A stretch of 15,135 bases of DNA, taken from Acidimicrobiia bacterium. GTDB taxonomy: Bacteria; Actinomycetota; Acidimicrobiia; Spongiisociales; SHLN01. The notes under the pieces are model-generated. The model did no database searches, was not told the origin of the DNA, and saw only the letters and a program-made list of their open reading frames with translations. The DNA lies in NCBI GenBank assembly GCA_004283105.1, contig SHLN01000034.1, positions 1-15,135 of the forward strand. Reading direction: 5' to 3'. Below, piece by piece: positions 1 to 6,706 of the stretch. Made by a program: the position numbers and the translations under genes. Each line of letters starts with the position of its first letter. Position 1 is the stretch's first letter.

Positions 1-437
1 TGCTGGCCGGGGTTGCCGTCATCACCCTGGTGGTCTCGGCCCTGTTCCACCGGCAGTTCCTGGTCCTCTCGTTCAACGAGCAGAAGGCCGAGCTGCTTGG
101 CCTGCGACCCCGCCTGGCCCACGGGGTGATGCTCGGGCTCATCACACTGACGATCGTCGGGTCCTTCCAGACGGTCGGGACCCTCCTCGTCTTCGGAATG
201 CTCGTAGGCCCTCCTGCTACCGCCGCGCTGCTCGTGCGTCGGGTGCCGGCCATGATGGCCACCGCGGCGGCTATCGGGGTTCTGTCGGTCGTGGCCGGCC
301 TCGTGATCAGCTTCCACGCCAACACGTCGGGATCGGCCACCATGGCGCTCGTTCCCATCGTCCTGTTCTTCCTGGTCCTGACCGGCCAGTCGATCCGGGA
401 CCGCACCCGTCGATCCTCGACGGTTCCGACTGCCTGA
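1..437 (+). CDS. Metal (Zn/Mn-type) ABC transporter permease, 3' part
   Basis: Only the C-terminal part of the gene is in the window. The frame is open from base 3 with no stop upstream, so the GTG at 30 is probably internal. About 144 residues are visible. They are very hydrophobic, with several membrane helices and the stretch SFQTVGTLLVFGMLVGPPAT, typical of the ABC-3 (ZnuB/MntB/TroD) permease family. The segment FNEQKAELLGLRPR resembles the cytoplasmic coupling region of that family. Such permeases form the membrane channel that imports Zn2+ or Mn2+ with an ATPase and a binding lipoprotein, whose genes would lie upstream, outside the window. The metal cannot be told from this fragment. 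The C-terminal tail is short and basic. The stop codon directly abuts the stop of the convergent methyltransferase gene. Confidence 0.85.
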   Translation, partial: LAGVAVITLVVSALFHRQFLVLSFNEQKAELLGLRPRLAHGVMLGLITLTIVGSFQTVGTLLVFGMLVGPPATAALLVRRVPAMMATAAAIGVLSVVAGLVISFHANTSGSATMALVPIVLFFLVLTGQSIRDRTRRSSTVPTA

Positions 438-1028
438 CTACCAGCCGGGGCCCTCTTTGACGGCCACGAGGCGTTCGAGCGCATGGTGTCGGCCCGGCCG
501 ATCGCCTTCGGTGATCGTCTCCTCATAGAAGAGTACCCGCAACGAGCCGAAGGCCTCCAACAACTCCTGGGGCTCGAGCCGGAACTCGGGCGAGCTGGGC
601 CCGTCGACGTCGGCGTCGGTCTTCATGTGGTGCTCGACGAGCAGCCATCCGCCCGGAGCCAGCGCATCGACGAGGCGCGGCCACAGACTCCGATTCACAT
701 ACCGGATGACGGTAATGACGTTGTAGGTGCCGGCCGGCAGCGCATGATGGTCGAGGTCGGCAACCACCCAGTTGATATCGAGACCCCGACGGTTTGCTTC
801 CTTCGCGGCCATGTCGATCGCCACGGCGGAGACATCCAGGGCGTCGACGGCGAGGCCAACCTCGGCCAGCCGCATGGCGTGGCGCCCGGCCCCGCAGGCG
901 ACGTCGAGGGCCCGGCCGGCTGGAAGTCGCTCGATCCAGGCCTCCAGGAACGGGCCGGCCGCCGGGCGGGGCTGGTAGTCGCCACTCGAATATCGGTCGT
1001 CCCAGATCCGGCGCTCGTCTTCACTCAT
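438..1028 (-). CDS. Class I SAM-dependent methyltransferase (small, TehB-like)
   Basis: A 196-residue protein with a Rossmann-type SAM-binding fold. Motif I is LDVACGAGR (residues 41-49), the acidic residue after beta-2 is D65 (DALDVS), a further conserved Asp is D91 (VVADLD), and the post-motif PGGWLL begins at 125. The N-terminal IWDDRYSSGDY resembles the start of TehB/thiopurine-methyltransferase-like small enzymes. The substrate cannot be inferred. It starts 6 bp after the short-chain dehydrogenase stop on the same strand, so the two are probably co-transcribed. The Shine-Dalgarno sequence is weak, and translation may depend on coupling to the upstream gene. Its stop abuts the convergent permease gene. 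Confidence 0.88.
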   Translation of the reverse strand: MSEDERRIWDDRYSSGDYQPRPAAGPFLEAWIERLPAGRALDVACGAGRHAMRLAEVGLAVDALDVSAVAIDMAAKEANRRGLDINWVVADLDHHALPAGTYNVITVIRYVNRSLWPRLVDALAPGGWLLVEHHMKTDADVDGPSSPEFRLEPQELLEAFGSLRVLFYEETITEGDRPGRHHALERLVAVKEGPGW

Positions 1029-1034
1029 CGAGGC

Positions 1035-1682
1035 CTACCAGGGGTGTTCCCGGCCGTCCCAGGTCCAGAACCGGCCGTGTTGCTCAGGGGTGAGGTTGGC
1101 GATGAGGTCCCGTACACCGGTAGCGCTCTCCTCCACGCTCAGCGGGGCAGATGAGCCGCCCATGTCGGTCCTCACCCAGCCGGGATGAACGACGATGGCG
1201 AGAGCGCCACGCCCGCGCCAGTCGTCGGCCCGGTTGCGGAATTCGAGGTTGAGCGCCTCCTTCGAGTCGCCGTAGTCGCCGAGACTCCCGGTTCTGTCCC
1301 TGCGAGCCCCCATCTGCGAGGTCATGATGGCGATGACGCCCTCCGGCCGGAGGGTGCCGGCTGCGAGCATCGCCTCGATGACCCGAATCGGCGCGACGGC
1401 GTTGACTTCCATGATCTCTGCGCGGGGTGCCCGGTTGATCCCGGCGTTGTGGATGATCACCGCCAGGTCGTCGACCGACTGTGCCAGTTCGGTGATCTCG
1501 TCGGGATCGCGCACGTCGAGACGATGGAGGACGAGATCGCCGTCGAGGCCGGCCAATTCGCCGGGTTCGGCGGGATCCCGGACCGTGGCATGAACCATCT
1601 GTCCGTCCGCCAGGTACTGACGGACCAGCTCGGCGCCGATTCCGCGACTAGCGCCGATAACGAGGACCGGGTTGTTGGGCAT
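1035..1682 (-). CDS. Short-chain dehydrogenase/reductase (SDR)
   Basis: The protein has 215 residues from the ATG at 1682. The frame stays open further upstream, but the extra residues do not resemble an SDR and would run through the promoter region into osmC. The nucleotide-binding motif GASRGIG is at 10-16, the NAG motif at 79-81, a candidate catalytic Ser at S122 and the catalytic YxxxK at Y137-K141. The PGWVRTDMGG segment at 167-176 follows, as in classical NAD(P)-dependent SDRs of the CsgA/sniffer-like type. The length is slightly short for the family (about 230-250). It presumably reduces or oxidises a carbonyl/hydroxyl substrate; the substrate is unknown. It is the first gene of a two-gene unit with the methyltransferase and is divergent from osmC, with a 105-bp gap between start codons. 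Confidence 0.87.
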   Translation of the reverse strand: MPNNPVLVIGASRGIGAELVRQYLADGQMVHATVRDPAEPGELAGLDGDLVLHRLDVRDPDEITELAQSVDDLAVIIHNAGINRAPRAEIMEVNAVAPIRVIEAMLAAGTLRPEGVIAIMTSQMGARRDRTGSLGDYGDSKEALNLEFRNRADDWRGRGALAIVVHPGWVRTDMGGSSAPLSVEESATGVRDLIANLTPEQHGRFWTWDGREHPW

Positions 1683-1787
1683 GGCCACCACCCTAGGAAT
1701 CCCCTCAGCCGATCTCCCCGCGATCTCAAGACCGGGAGACCGTGTCGGCCCTTTAAGCTGGCGCGACCAACTACGAAGGGAACGAGA
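1683..1787. promoter_or_regulatory. Divergent intergenic region, SDR / osmC
   Basis: This 105-bp gap separates two divergent start codons and must hold promoters for both directions. A purine-rich GAAGGGA (1775-1781) lies 6 bases before the osmC ATG and serves as its ribosome binding site. I see no convincing -35/-10 pair and no strong palindrome. Confidence 0.5.
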
Positions 1788-2210
1788 ATGGCCCTGGATT
1801 CCACGGCAACAGCCCACTGGGAAGGCGACCTTATGTCCGGTGGTGGCACCACCACGCTCACCTCCGGCGCGGGTGGTCCGTTCCCTGTCGATTGGAAGGC
1901 CCGTTCAGAAGAGCACGGGAGCAAGACCAGCCCGGAGGAGCTGATTGCTGCCGCCCATGCGACATGTTTTTCGATGGCCCTCTCCAACGGTCTGGGGAAG
2001 GCCGGCACCCCACCGACCCACCTCGACGTAACGGCGACCGCCACCTTCGTTCCCGGGGAGGGGATCACCGGGATGCAGCTGGTCCTATCAGGTGAGGTCC
2101 CCGGCCTCAGCGACGAAGGGTTCAGGGAGGCTGCCGAGGACGCCAAGCAGAACTGCCCGGTGTCTCAAGCTCTTGCCGGAAACGTCCCGATTACGCTCGA
2201 CATTCGCTGA
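1788..2210 (+). CDS. osmC: OsmC-family peroxiredoxin (hydroperoxide reductase)
   Basis: A 140-residue protein from the ATG at 1788, chosen because it follows GAAGGGA and begins where the family begins. The much longer open frame upstream runs through the antisense of the SDR gene. The sequence closely parallels E. coli OsmC as I recall it: AHWEGDL near the N-terminus, SPEELIAAAHATCFSMALS in the middle and NCPVSQAL near the end. The two redox cysteines of the family are present, C60 (HATCFS) and C123 (NCPVS). These enzymes reduce organic hydroperoxides through a reactive cysteine, with re-reduction by a dithiol such as a lipoylated protein. The motif spacing fits the OsmC branch better than Ohr. 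A hairpin 21 bp after the stop may end the transcript. Confidence 0.93.
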   Translation: MALDSTATAHWEGDLMSGGGTTTLTSGAGGPFPVDWKARSEEHGSKTSPEELIAAAHATCFSMALSNGLGKAGTPPTHLDVTATATFVPGEGITGMQLVLSGEVPGLSDEGFREAAEDAKQNCPVSQALAGNVPITLDIR

Positions 2211-2231
2211 ACAGGCACAAGTTCGGTTTCA

Positions 2232-2251
2232 TCGAGCGACCTCACGCTCGA
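2232..2251 (+). terminator. Possible hairpin terminator after osmC
   Basis: A perfect 7-bp inverted repeat, TCGAGCG and CGCTCGA, with a 6-base loop lies 21 bases downstream of the osmC stop. No T-run follows, so intrinsic termination is only a possibility. The rest of the 157-bp gap to the next gene shows no clear promoter. Confidence 0.35.
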
Positions 2252-2367
2252 GCGGTGACAACGCCGCCGATCACCCTGGTGACCGTTTCGGTGGGGCGGG
2301 TTGAACGTGGAGGCCAACGCAACCGTGCTGCACCAAGCCAGCGCAACGATCCTCAAGGGAGGACCAC

Positions 2368-3213
2368 ATGAGAATCGCAGTCACCGCCGCGAGCGGCCAG
2401 CTGGGATCCGAGATCGTCAGAGCACTCGTCGCCCTGGACGATGGAACGGAGGTCATCGGGTTGGCCCGCACCCCTAAGAACGCTGAACATCTCGGCGTGG
2501 AGATCCGCCCGGGCGACTACAACGAACGAGCCGTTCTCGAGCAGTCCCTTCAAGGTGTGGACATCGTTCTGCTCGTGTCGGGGATGGACGCTCCCGAGAA
2601 GAGGATCGATCAGCATCGCAACGTGATCGAGGCAGCGAAGAGCGCAGGTGTGGCGAGGATCGTCTACACCAGCGTCCAAGGTGCAGAGGAGGCAACGGCG
2701 TTCTCGCCGATCATCCAGAGCAACCGGCAGACCGAGCAAGATGTGCGTCGGAGCGGTCTGGAGTGGGTGATTGGACGTAACGGCATCTACATCGAACCCG
2801 ACGTCGAATACATTGATGCGTACAAGGAGGCAGGCGGGATCGCCAACTGCGCAGGAGACGGACGATGCGGCTACACGACCCGATCCGAGTTGGCCTACGC
2901 CTACGCCCGGATGCTCACCGAGGACGCACACAACGGCAACACCTACAACCTCCACGGCGAAGCCATCACCCAGTACGAGCTGGCGAACTACCTCAACAGG
3001 GCATTCGGTACCGACCTCCACTACACCCCGATGACGGTCGCGGAGTACCGAGCGGACAGGGTCGCCGAGCTGGGCGAGTTCTTGGGCACCGTCATCGCCG
3101 GAATCTACGAGGGCATCCACAACGGTGAAGCCGACCACCCGAGTCATTTCACGCAGGCCGCAGGCCGCGACCACGTGTCCTGGGAGGAGTACTTCGCTGG
3201 CCTCGAGGGCTAG
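2368..3213 (+). CDS. NmrA-like SDR, NAD(P)H:quinone oxidoreductase type 2 (QOR2/YtfG-like)
   Basis: A 281-residue protein starting at an ATG with a strong AAGGGAGGA site (2355-2363). The N-terminal AASGQLGSE (residues 7-15) is the GxxGxxG dinucleotide-binding loop of atypical SDRs. The order QGVDIVLLVSG, QHRNVIEAAKSAGVARIVYTS and the later RNGIY follows E. coli QOR2 (YtfG) and related NmrA-type proteins of similar length. QOR2 enzymes reduce quinones with NADPH and limit redox cycling. Some NmrA-like relatives act only as redox sensors, so enzymatic activity is inferred. It lies 79 bp before the RidA gene and may share its transcript. A long antisense open frame covers this gene but has no recognisable protein features. 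Confidence 0.88.
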   Translation: MRIAVTAASGQLGSEIVRALVALDDGTEVIGLARTPKNAEHLGVEIRPGDYNERAVLEQSLQGVDIVLLVSGMDAPEKRIDQHRNVIEAAKSAGVARIVYTSVQGAEEATAFSPIIQSNRQTEQDVRRSGLEWVIGRNGIYIEPDVEYIDAYKEAGGIANCAGDGRCGYTTRSELAYAYARMLTEDAHNGNTYNLHGEAITQYELANYLNRAFGTDLHYTPMTVAEYRADRVAELGEFLGTVIAGIYEGIHNGEADHPSHFTQAAGRDHVSWEEYFAGLEG

Positions 3214-3292
3214 AAGGAATGGCCGAAGCCAGCGGCCCGACAATGATCTGGCAGAGTTGCTCAATCTGATTTGGAGGTTCGTGGTGGAGCGA

Positions 3293-3673
3293 ATGAACGT
3301 GTTGTTGGGCAATCCCTATGAGGAGCTTGTGGGGTTCTCTAGAGCGGTCCGAGTCGGACCGTTCGTCTCGGTTGGTGGTACTGCACCAATTGGTGAGGAC
3401 GGGGAGACGGTTGGTGTCGGGGATGCGGGAGCGCAGGCAAGACGGTGTTTCGAGATCGTCCAGATCGCACTCGAAAGGGCCGGGGCGAGCATGGCGGATG
3501 TGGTGCGGACCAGGATGATGCTGACCGACGTATCCGACTTCGAGGCAGTGGTAGCGGTTCGCAAGGAGTTCGTCGGTGAGTTCAAACCGGTCGACACGAT
3601 CGTCGAAGTGTCCCGCTTCGTTAATTCCGAGTGGCTTATCGAGATCGAAGCCGACGCAGTCCTACCCGAGTGA
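3293..3673 (+). CDS. RidA-family protein (YjgF/YER057c/UK114)
   Basis: A 126-residue protein with the family pattern: NPYEELVGFSRAVRVGPFVSVGG at the N-terminus, ERAGASMADVVRTRMMLTD in the middle and the C-terminal VSRFVNSEWLIEIEADAV. R108 in VSRF matches the conserved arginine that RidA enzymes use to hydrolyse reactive imine/enamine intermediates, and E120 is the usual downstream acidic residue. True RidA deaminases and other Rid subfamilies cannot be separated with confidence here. The start is uncertain: GTG at 3284 is spaced 6 bases from GGAGG (3273-3277), while ATG 3293 has GGTGGAG in front. The difference is only three residues. Confidence 0.87.
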   Translation: MNVLLGNPYEELVGFSRAVRVGPFVSVGGTAPIGEDGETVGVGDAGAQARRCFEIVQIALERAGASMADVVRTRMMLTDVSDFEAVVAVRKEFVGEFKPVDTIVEVSRFVNSEWLIEIEADAVLPE

Positions 3674-3761
3674 CGCCCCCACACGTGGGCCGACGCTCGT
3701 TCCCAACCTGGCCCCGCTCTGCCGCCACGACCACCGCATCCGCCACGAAGCGGGATGGGCC

Positions 3762-4484
3762 CTATTCGAGCATCCGGTGCCGGAACGCGAGCACCGCCAG
3801 GCCAACGATGACAACCGTGTACCCGAGAACCCAGTAGAGGTCGCCGGCGATGTCGCCGAGGCCCGCTCCGTCGAGCATGACGTCGCGGGCGGCGGCGAGG
3901 GCGTGGGCGAACGGGAACAAGTCTCCCACCGTCTTGAAGACGCCGCCGATGGCCTCGATGTCAACCCAGGCGCCCCCGAAGATCGCCAGCAGCAGGATCA
4001 CCATGTAAGCGAACGGCACCTGCTTGAAGGTGAAGAGCGCACCGATGATCATCCCGAGGGCTATGAAGAGAATCGCCACCAAGAGAAGCACGAGCATCAC
4101 GAGCAGAATGCTCCCTGCCACCTCCAGCCCAAACAGCACCCCGATCCCGAAAATCACAGCGGCCTGAATCCCCGCCACCGGGAGATACGGGACCGAGTAA
4201 CCGGCCACGAAATCGCTCGACCTGAGCGGCGTCGTCAGCAAGCGTGAGAACAGGGCACTCTCGCGGTCGCGGGAAATGGTCATCGCCGCACTGAACATCA
4301 ACATGACAAACCCGAACAGCGCAATCCCCGGCGCAAGCGACGTGGCCTCGAAGAACTCGTCGGCGCCGCCCAGCGCCTGGAGCACCACGAGCATGAGCAC
4401 CGGCAGCCCGATCGTGAGCGCGAGCGACAACGGGTCTCGCCACACCTCCTTGAAATTCCGCTTGGCCAATTCGGCGTATCTCAT
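3762..4484 (-). CDS. ABC-2 type transporter permease (DrrB-like)
   Basis: A 240-residue integral membrane protein. About six hydrophobic segments are visible, near residues 19-38, 52-70, 103-120, 124-151, 157-175 and 216-234, the usual ABC-2 permease topology. The short charged N-terminus (LAKRNFKEVWRDPLS) and the loop ISRDRESALFSRLLTTPLRSSDF between the second and third helices are typical of exporter permeases of the DrrB/NodJ kind. Its ATG overlaps the stop of the upstream ATPase gene as ATGA, so the two are translationally coupled and form one exporter. The substrate is unknown; drugs, lipids and antibiotics are known for relatives. Confidence 0.9.
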   Translation of the reverse strand: MRYAELAKRNFKEVWRDPLSLALTIGLPVLMLVVLQALGGADEFFEATSLAPGIALFGFVMLMFSAAMTISRDRESALFSRLLTTPLRSSDFVAGYSVPYLPVAGIQAAVIFGIGVLFGLEVAGSILLVMLVLLLVAILFIALGMIIGALFTFKQVPFAYMVILLLAIFGGAWVDIEAIGGVFKTVGDLFPFAHALAAARDVMLDGAGLGDIAGDLYWVLGYTVVIVGLAVLAFRHRMLE

Positions 4485-5404
4485 TCCCGCAGCTCCTTCC
4501 CCGTGAGCTCCAGAAAAACGTCGTCGAGTGTGGCCTTCCGTTTGTAGGCGGACTGGATCTCGATACCGAAGGGCCGCAGACAGTCGCCGATCGCGTACAC
4601 GCTGACGTCGTCGGCCTCGATCTCGACGCCACCCTCGATCGTTCGAAGCACGGGGTAGATCTCCCGGAGGCAGGCGAGGGCCTCATCGGTCATGTGCTCG
4701 ACTTCGACGACGGTGACCGCGGCCTCGCTGAGACCGGCCTTCAGTTCGCCGGGCGTTCCAAGGGCGATGACCGTGCCCTCATCGATCACGGCAATCCGGT
4801 CGGCGAGGGCGTCGGCTTCCTCCAGGTAGTGGGTCGTCAGGACGATCGTCGTGTCTCCCTTGAGGCCGGCGATGTGCTCCCACATACCGCGTCGCGACTG
4901 AGGGTCGAGCCCGATTGTCGGCTCGTCGAGGAACAGCACCTGTGGCTCAGAGACGAGAGCCATCGCGATGCTGAGACGCCGCTTCATGCCCCCCGAGTAC
5001 TTCTTGACCCGCTCATCTGCCCGATCTGTCAGCCCCACGATCTCGAGCAGCTCGTCGGACCGCTCCCTGGTGCGGACCTTGTCGATCCCGTGCAGACCCG
5101 CCATGAGACTCAGGTTCTCGCGGGCATTGAGGAACTCGGCAATCGCCGTCTCCTGCGGCGAGACCGCGATCATCCGCTTCACCGCGAGCGGGTCTTCCCG
5201 GATGTCGTGTCCCATGATCGTGGCCGTCCCGCTAGTTGGCCTGAGGAGACAGCACAGCATCTTGATAGTCGTTGTCTTGCCCGCCCCGTTCGGTCCGAGC
5301 AGCGAGAAGAGCTCCCCCGGCTCGACGGAGAGATCGATGCCGTCGACGGCAACAACGTCTCCGAACGATCTAGACAGACCGGCGATCTGGATGGCAGGGC
5401 TCAT
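4481..5404 (-). CDS. ABC transporter ATP-binding protein (DrrA-like)
   Basis: A 307-residue ATPase from the ATG at 5404, preceded by GAGGAGC at good spacing. A longer in-frame start at 5485 adds residues not seen in the family. Visible motifs: Walker A GPNGAGKT (37-44), Q-loop Q84, signature YSGGM (136-140), Walker B VLFLDE (156-161) with catalytic E161, and switch H192 (TTHYLEEAD). After about residue 225 comes an extra C-terminal domain ending in KRKATLDDVFLELTGKELRE, characteristic of DrrA-type exporter ATPases. It drives the permease encoded immediately downstream, whose start codon overlaps its stop by 4 bp. Confidence 0.94.
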   Translation of the reverse strand: MSPAIQIAGLSRSFGDVVAVDGIDLSVEPGELFSLLGPNGAGKTTTIKMLCCLLRPTSGTATIMGHDIREDPLAVKRMIAVSPQETAIAEFLNARENLSLMAGLHGIDKVRTRERSDELLEIVGLTDRADERVKKYSGGMKRRLSIAMALVSEPQVLFLDEPTIGLDPQSRRGMWEHIAGLKGDTTIVLTTHYLEEADALADRIAVIDEGTVIALGTPGELKAGLSEAAVTVVEVEHMTDEALACLREIYPVLRTIEGGVEIEADDVSVYAIGDCLRPFGIEIQSAYKRKATLDDVFLELTGKELRE

Positions 5405-5532
5405 CGACGTGCTCCTCAGAACAGATTCAACCTGTGATACCGCCTCGACGGGGGTTGGACCAAAGGCGAAAGGCCCTATCAGCACCGCCGAGCGGCGCCA
5501 CCGGCCGGAACGATTGGGGCGGCCGCCCTCAC
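5405..5532. promoter_or_regulatory. Upstream region of the ABC exporter operon
   Basis: This 128-bp gap lies between the ribbon-helix-helix gene stop and the ABC ATPase start, both on the minus strand. On the minus strand, TTGGTC followed about 18 bases later by TATCAC, then the GAGGAG ribosome binding site, is a possible sigma-70-like promoter. The match is weak. No strong terminator for the upstream gene is visible. Confidence 0.3.
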
Positions 5533-5718
5533 CTAGCTTCCACCTTGCCGGTCGGTTGGCCGGCGCCGTTGACGCCGGCCGGACCGCCGGGCGGCGTCAA
5601 CGAGCACTGCCTCTATCTGTGCATTGACCGATCGGAACTCATCGGCAGCCCAGGCCTCATAGAGGTCGTAGAGCTCCTGGGGTATCCGGAGCAGATACTG
5701 CTTGCGCTCGCGGGCCAT
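5533..5718 (-). CDS. Small ribbon-helix-helix (Arc-like) DNA-binding protein
   Basis: A 61-residue protein. Residues 5-14 ([10 protein letters not shown]) form a plausible beta-strand with alternating side chains. Residues 15-28 and 30-47 form two helices, the second being [18 protein letters not shown]. This is the ribbon-helix-helix pattern of Arc/MetJ-type repressors, followed by a very basic tail. The SxNAQIE motif is typical of Arc-like proteins. The ATG has GAGGAGC in front at good spacing and lies 18 bp after the SPFH stop, so the two genes are probably one operon. No toxin gene lies next to it, so an antitoxin role is not supported. By analogy with other small RHH proteins it may repress its own operon through the palindrome at 6665-6688; that is inference. 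Confidence 0.78.
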   Translation of the reverse strand: MARERKQYLLRIPQELYDLYEAWAADEFRSVNAQIEAVLVDAARRSGRRQRRRPTDRQGGS

Positions 5719-5736
5719 GGCCGCGCTCCTCGCTCG

Positions 5737-6645
5737 CTACCGGCTCAACGTTCCGACGTTGACGATCGGACTCGTCGGGTGATCGCTTGCGATCACCGTC
5801 ATGAGGTTGGAGGCAAACGTCGCCTTGCGGTCGTTGTCGAGGGGAATCGAGTCGTGCTGGTCGCTCCCCTCCTCCAGCGCCTCAATCGCCTCGCGCACCA
5901 TGAGCACCGCTCCTTCGACGATCTTGGCGCGAGCGGCCACGATGGCGGAGGCCTGCTGGCGCCGCAGCATCGCCTCAGCGATCTCCGGGGCATACGCCAG
6001 ATCTGTTATGCGCGTCTCCATGATCTGCACCCCGGCGTCGTCGGCCCGTTCTTGCAGCTCGATGAGGAGATTCTCGTTCACCTCACTGGTATCGCCGATG
6101 AGGGTGGTCACGTCGTGGTCCTCGAAGGCGTCGTACGGGTACGAGCGGGCAAGCTGACGCACGGCCGACTCGGACTGGATGTGCACGTAGTTGGTGAAGT
6201 TGTCGATTCCGAACACGGCCCGGGCCGTGTCCACGACCTTCCACACCACGACGGCGGCAATCTCGATCGGGTTGCCGCGTGCGTCGTTCACTTTCGACGT
6301 CTGGGTGGTGAAGTTTCTCACCCGCAGGGACACCGTCTTCTTCAGGTACAACGGATTCGCCCACCGCAAACCCGGATTCGGATCGCTCCCCCGGTAGGCA
6401 CCGAACAACGTCAGCACCGCCGACTGGTTGGGCTGAACCATGTAGAAGCCGGGCGTGACGAACACAAAGGCCAGGGTCAGCAGGATCCCGAGCCAGGTGA
6501 AGGTCGGGTTCTCGGTGACCACGGCAAGGACGAAGGATCCAATGGCGCCGAGCAGCAAGGCAACGTTGGCAAGCAAGAACGGGATCCCACCCCGCGAGCT
6601 GCTCTGCGTCTCGGTGATGCCCTCTATGACCTTGGTAGTCGTCAT
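5737..6645 (-). CDS. SPFH/band-7 domain membrane protein
   Basis: A 302-residue protein whose ATG is preceded by AGAGGAGA. The N-terminal 20 residues are hydrophilic, then come two hydrophobic helices (about 23-43 and 49-69). The second ends in TPGFYMVQPNQSAVLTLFGAYRGS, the usual beginning of an SPFH (stomatin/prohibitin/flotillin/HflK) domain. Further SPFH features are NPIEIAAVVVWKVVDTARAVF (126-146), an Ala/Glu-rich helical region AYAPEIAEAMLRRQQASAIVAARAKIVEGAV (217-247) and a C-terminal segment after 262. Such proteins form large membrane-associated rings that organise microdomains or control membrane proteases. The specific role here is unknown. It lies upstream of the RHH gene in one unit and is divergent from a small zinc-ribbon gene. 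Confidence 0.9.
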   Translation of the reverse strand: MTTTKVIEGITETQSSSRGGIPFLLANVALLLGAIGSFVLAVVTENPTFTWLGILLTLAFVFVTPGFYMVQPNQSAVLTLFGAYRGSDPNPGLRWANPLYLKKTVSLRVRNFTTQTSKVNDARGNPIEIAAVVVWKVVDTARAVFGIDNFTNYVHIQSESAVRQLARSYPYDAFEDHDVTTLIGDTSEVNENLLIELQERADDAGVQIMETRITDLAYAPEIAEAMLRRQQASAIVAARAKIVEGAVLMVREAIEALEEGSDQHDSIPLDNDRKATFASNLMTVIASDHPTSPIVNVGTLSR

Positions 6646-6664
6646 GATCTTCTCCTCTGGGGTG

Positions 6665-6688
6665 TATCACTATGATATCATACTGATA
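6665..6688. promoter_or_regulatory. 24-bp operator-like palindrome in the SPFH / zinc-ribbon divergent promoter
   Basis: The left half TATCACTATGAT and the right half ATCATACTGATA are reverse complements at 11 of 12 positions. The site can also be read as two overlapping TATCA-N3-TGATA palindromes (6665-6677 and 6676-6688) whose copies repeat every 11 bp, about one helical turn. It is 18/24 A+T in a GC-rich background. It lies 19 bases before the SPFH ATG and 18 bases before the zinc-ribbon ATG, so a protein bound here could control both. Tandem, phased half-sites suit a ribbon-helix-helix repressor such as the one encoded at 5533-5718; that pairing is inferred. Confidence 0.7.
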
Positions 6689-6706
6689 ACTCGAAAGGGA
6701 ATGGAA

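Noticed and set aside
1185..1787. A 201-codon N-terminal extension of the osmC frame
   Set aside because: The extension is antisense to the SDR gene, and OsmC proteins begin at the residue encoded at 1788, which has its own ribosome binding site.
2353..3312. A 319-codon open frame on the minus strand, longer than the QOR2-like gene it overlaps
   Set aside because: It lies wholly antisense to a gene with clear family motifs and a strong ribosome binding site, and its Val/Leu/Arg-rich product has no recognisable domain. Long antisense frames are common in GC-rich DNA.
3672..3692. A CCCAC-AC-GTGGG hairpin after the RidA gene as a terminator
   Set aside because: The loop would be only two bases and there is no T-run.
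5533..5718. The RHH protein as an antitoxin of a toxin-antitoxin pair
   Set aside because: No small toxin-like gene is adjacent. The neighbours are an SPFH protein and an ABC ATPase, so only a DNA-binding role is supported.
5434..6675. A 413-codon plus-strand open frame across the SPFH and RHH genes
   Set aside because: It is antisense to two well-supported genes, lacks a ribosome binding site and encodes a His/Arg/Gly-rich sequence without domains.
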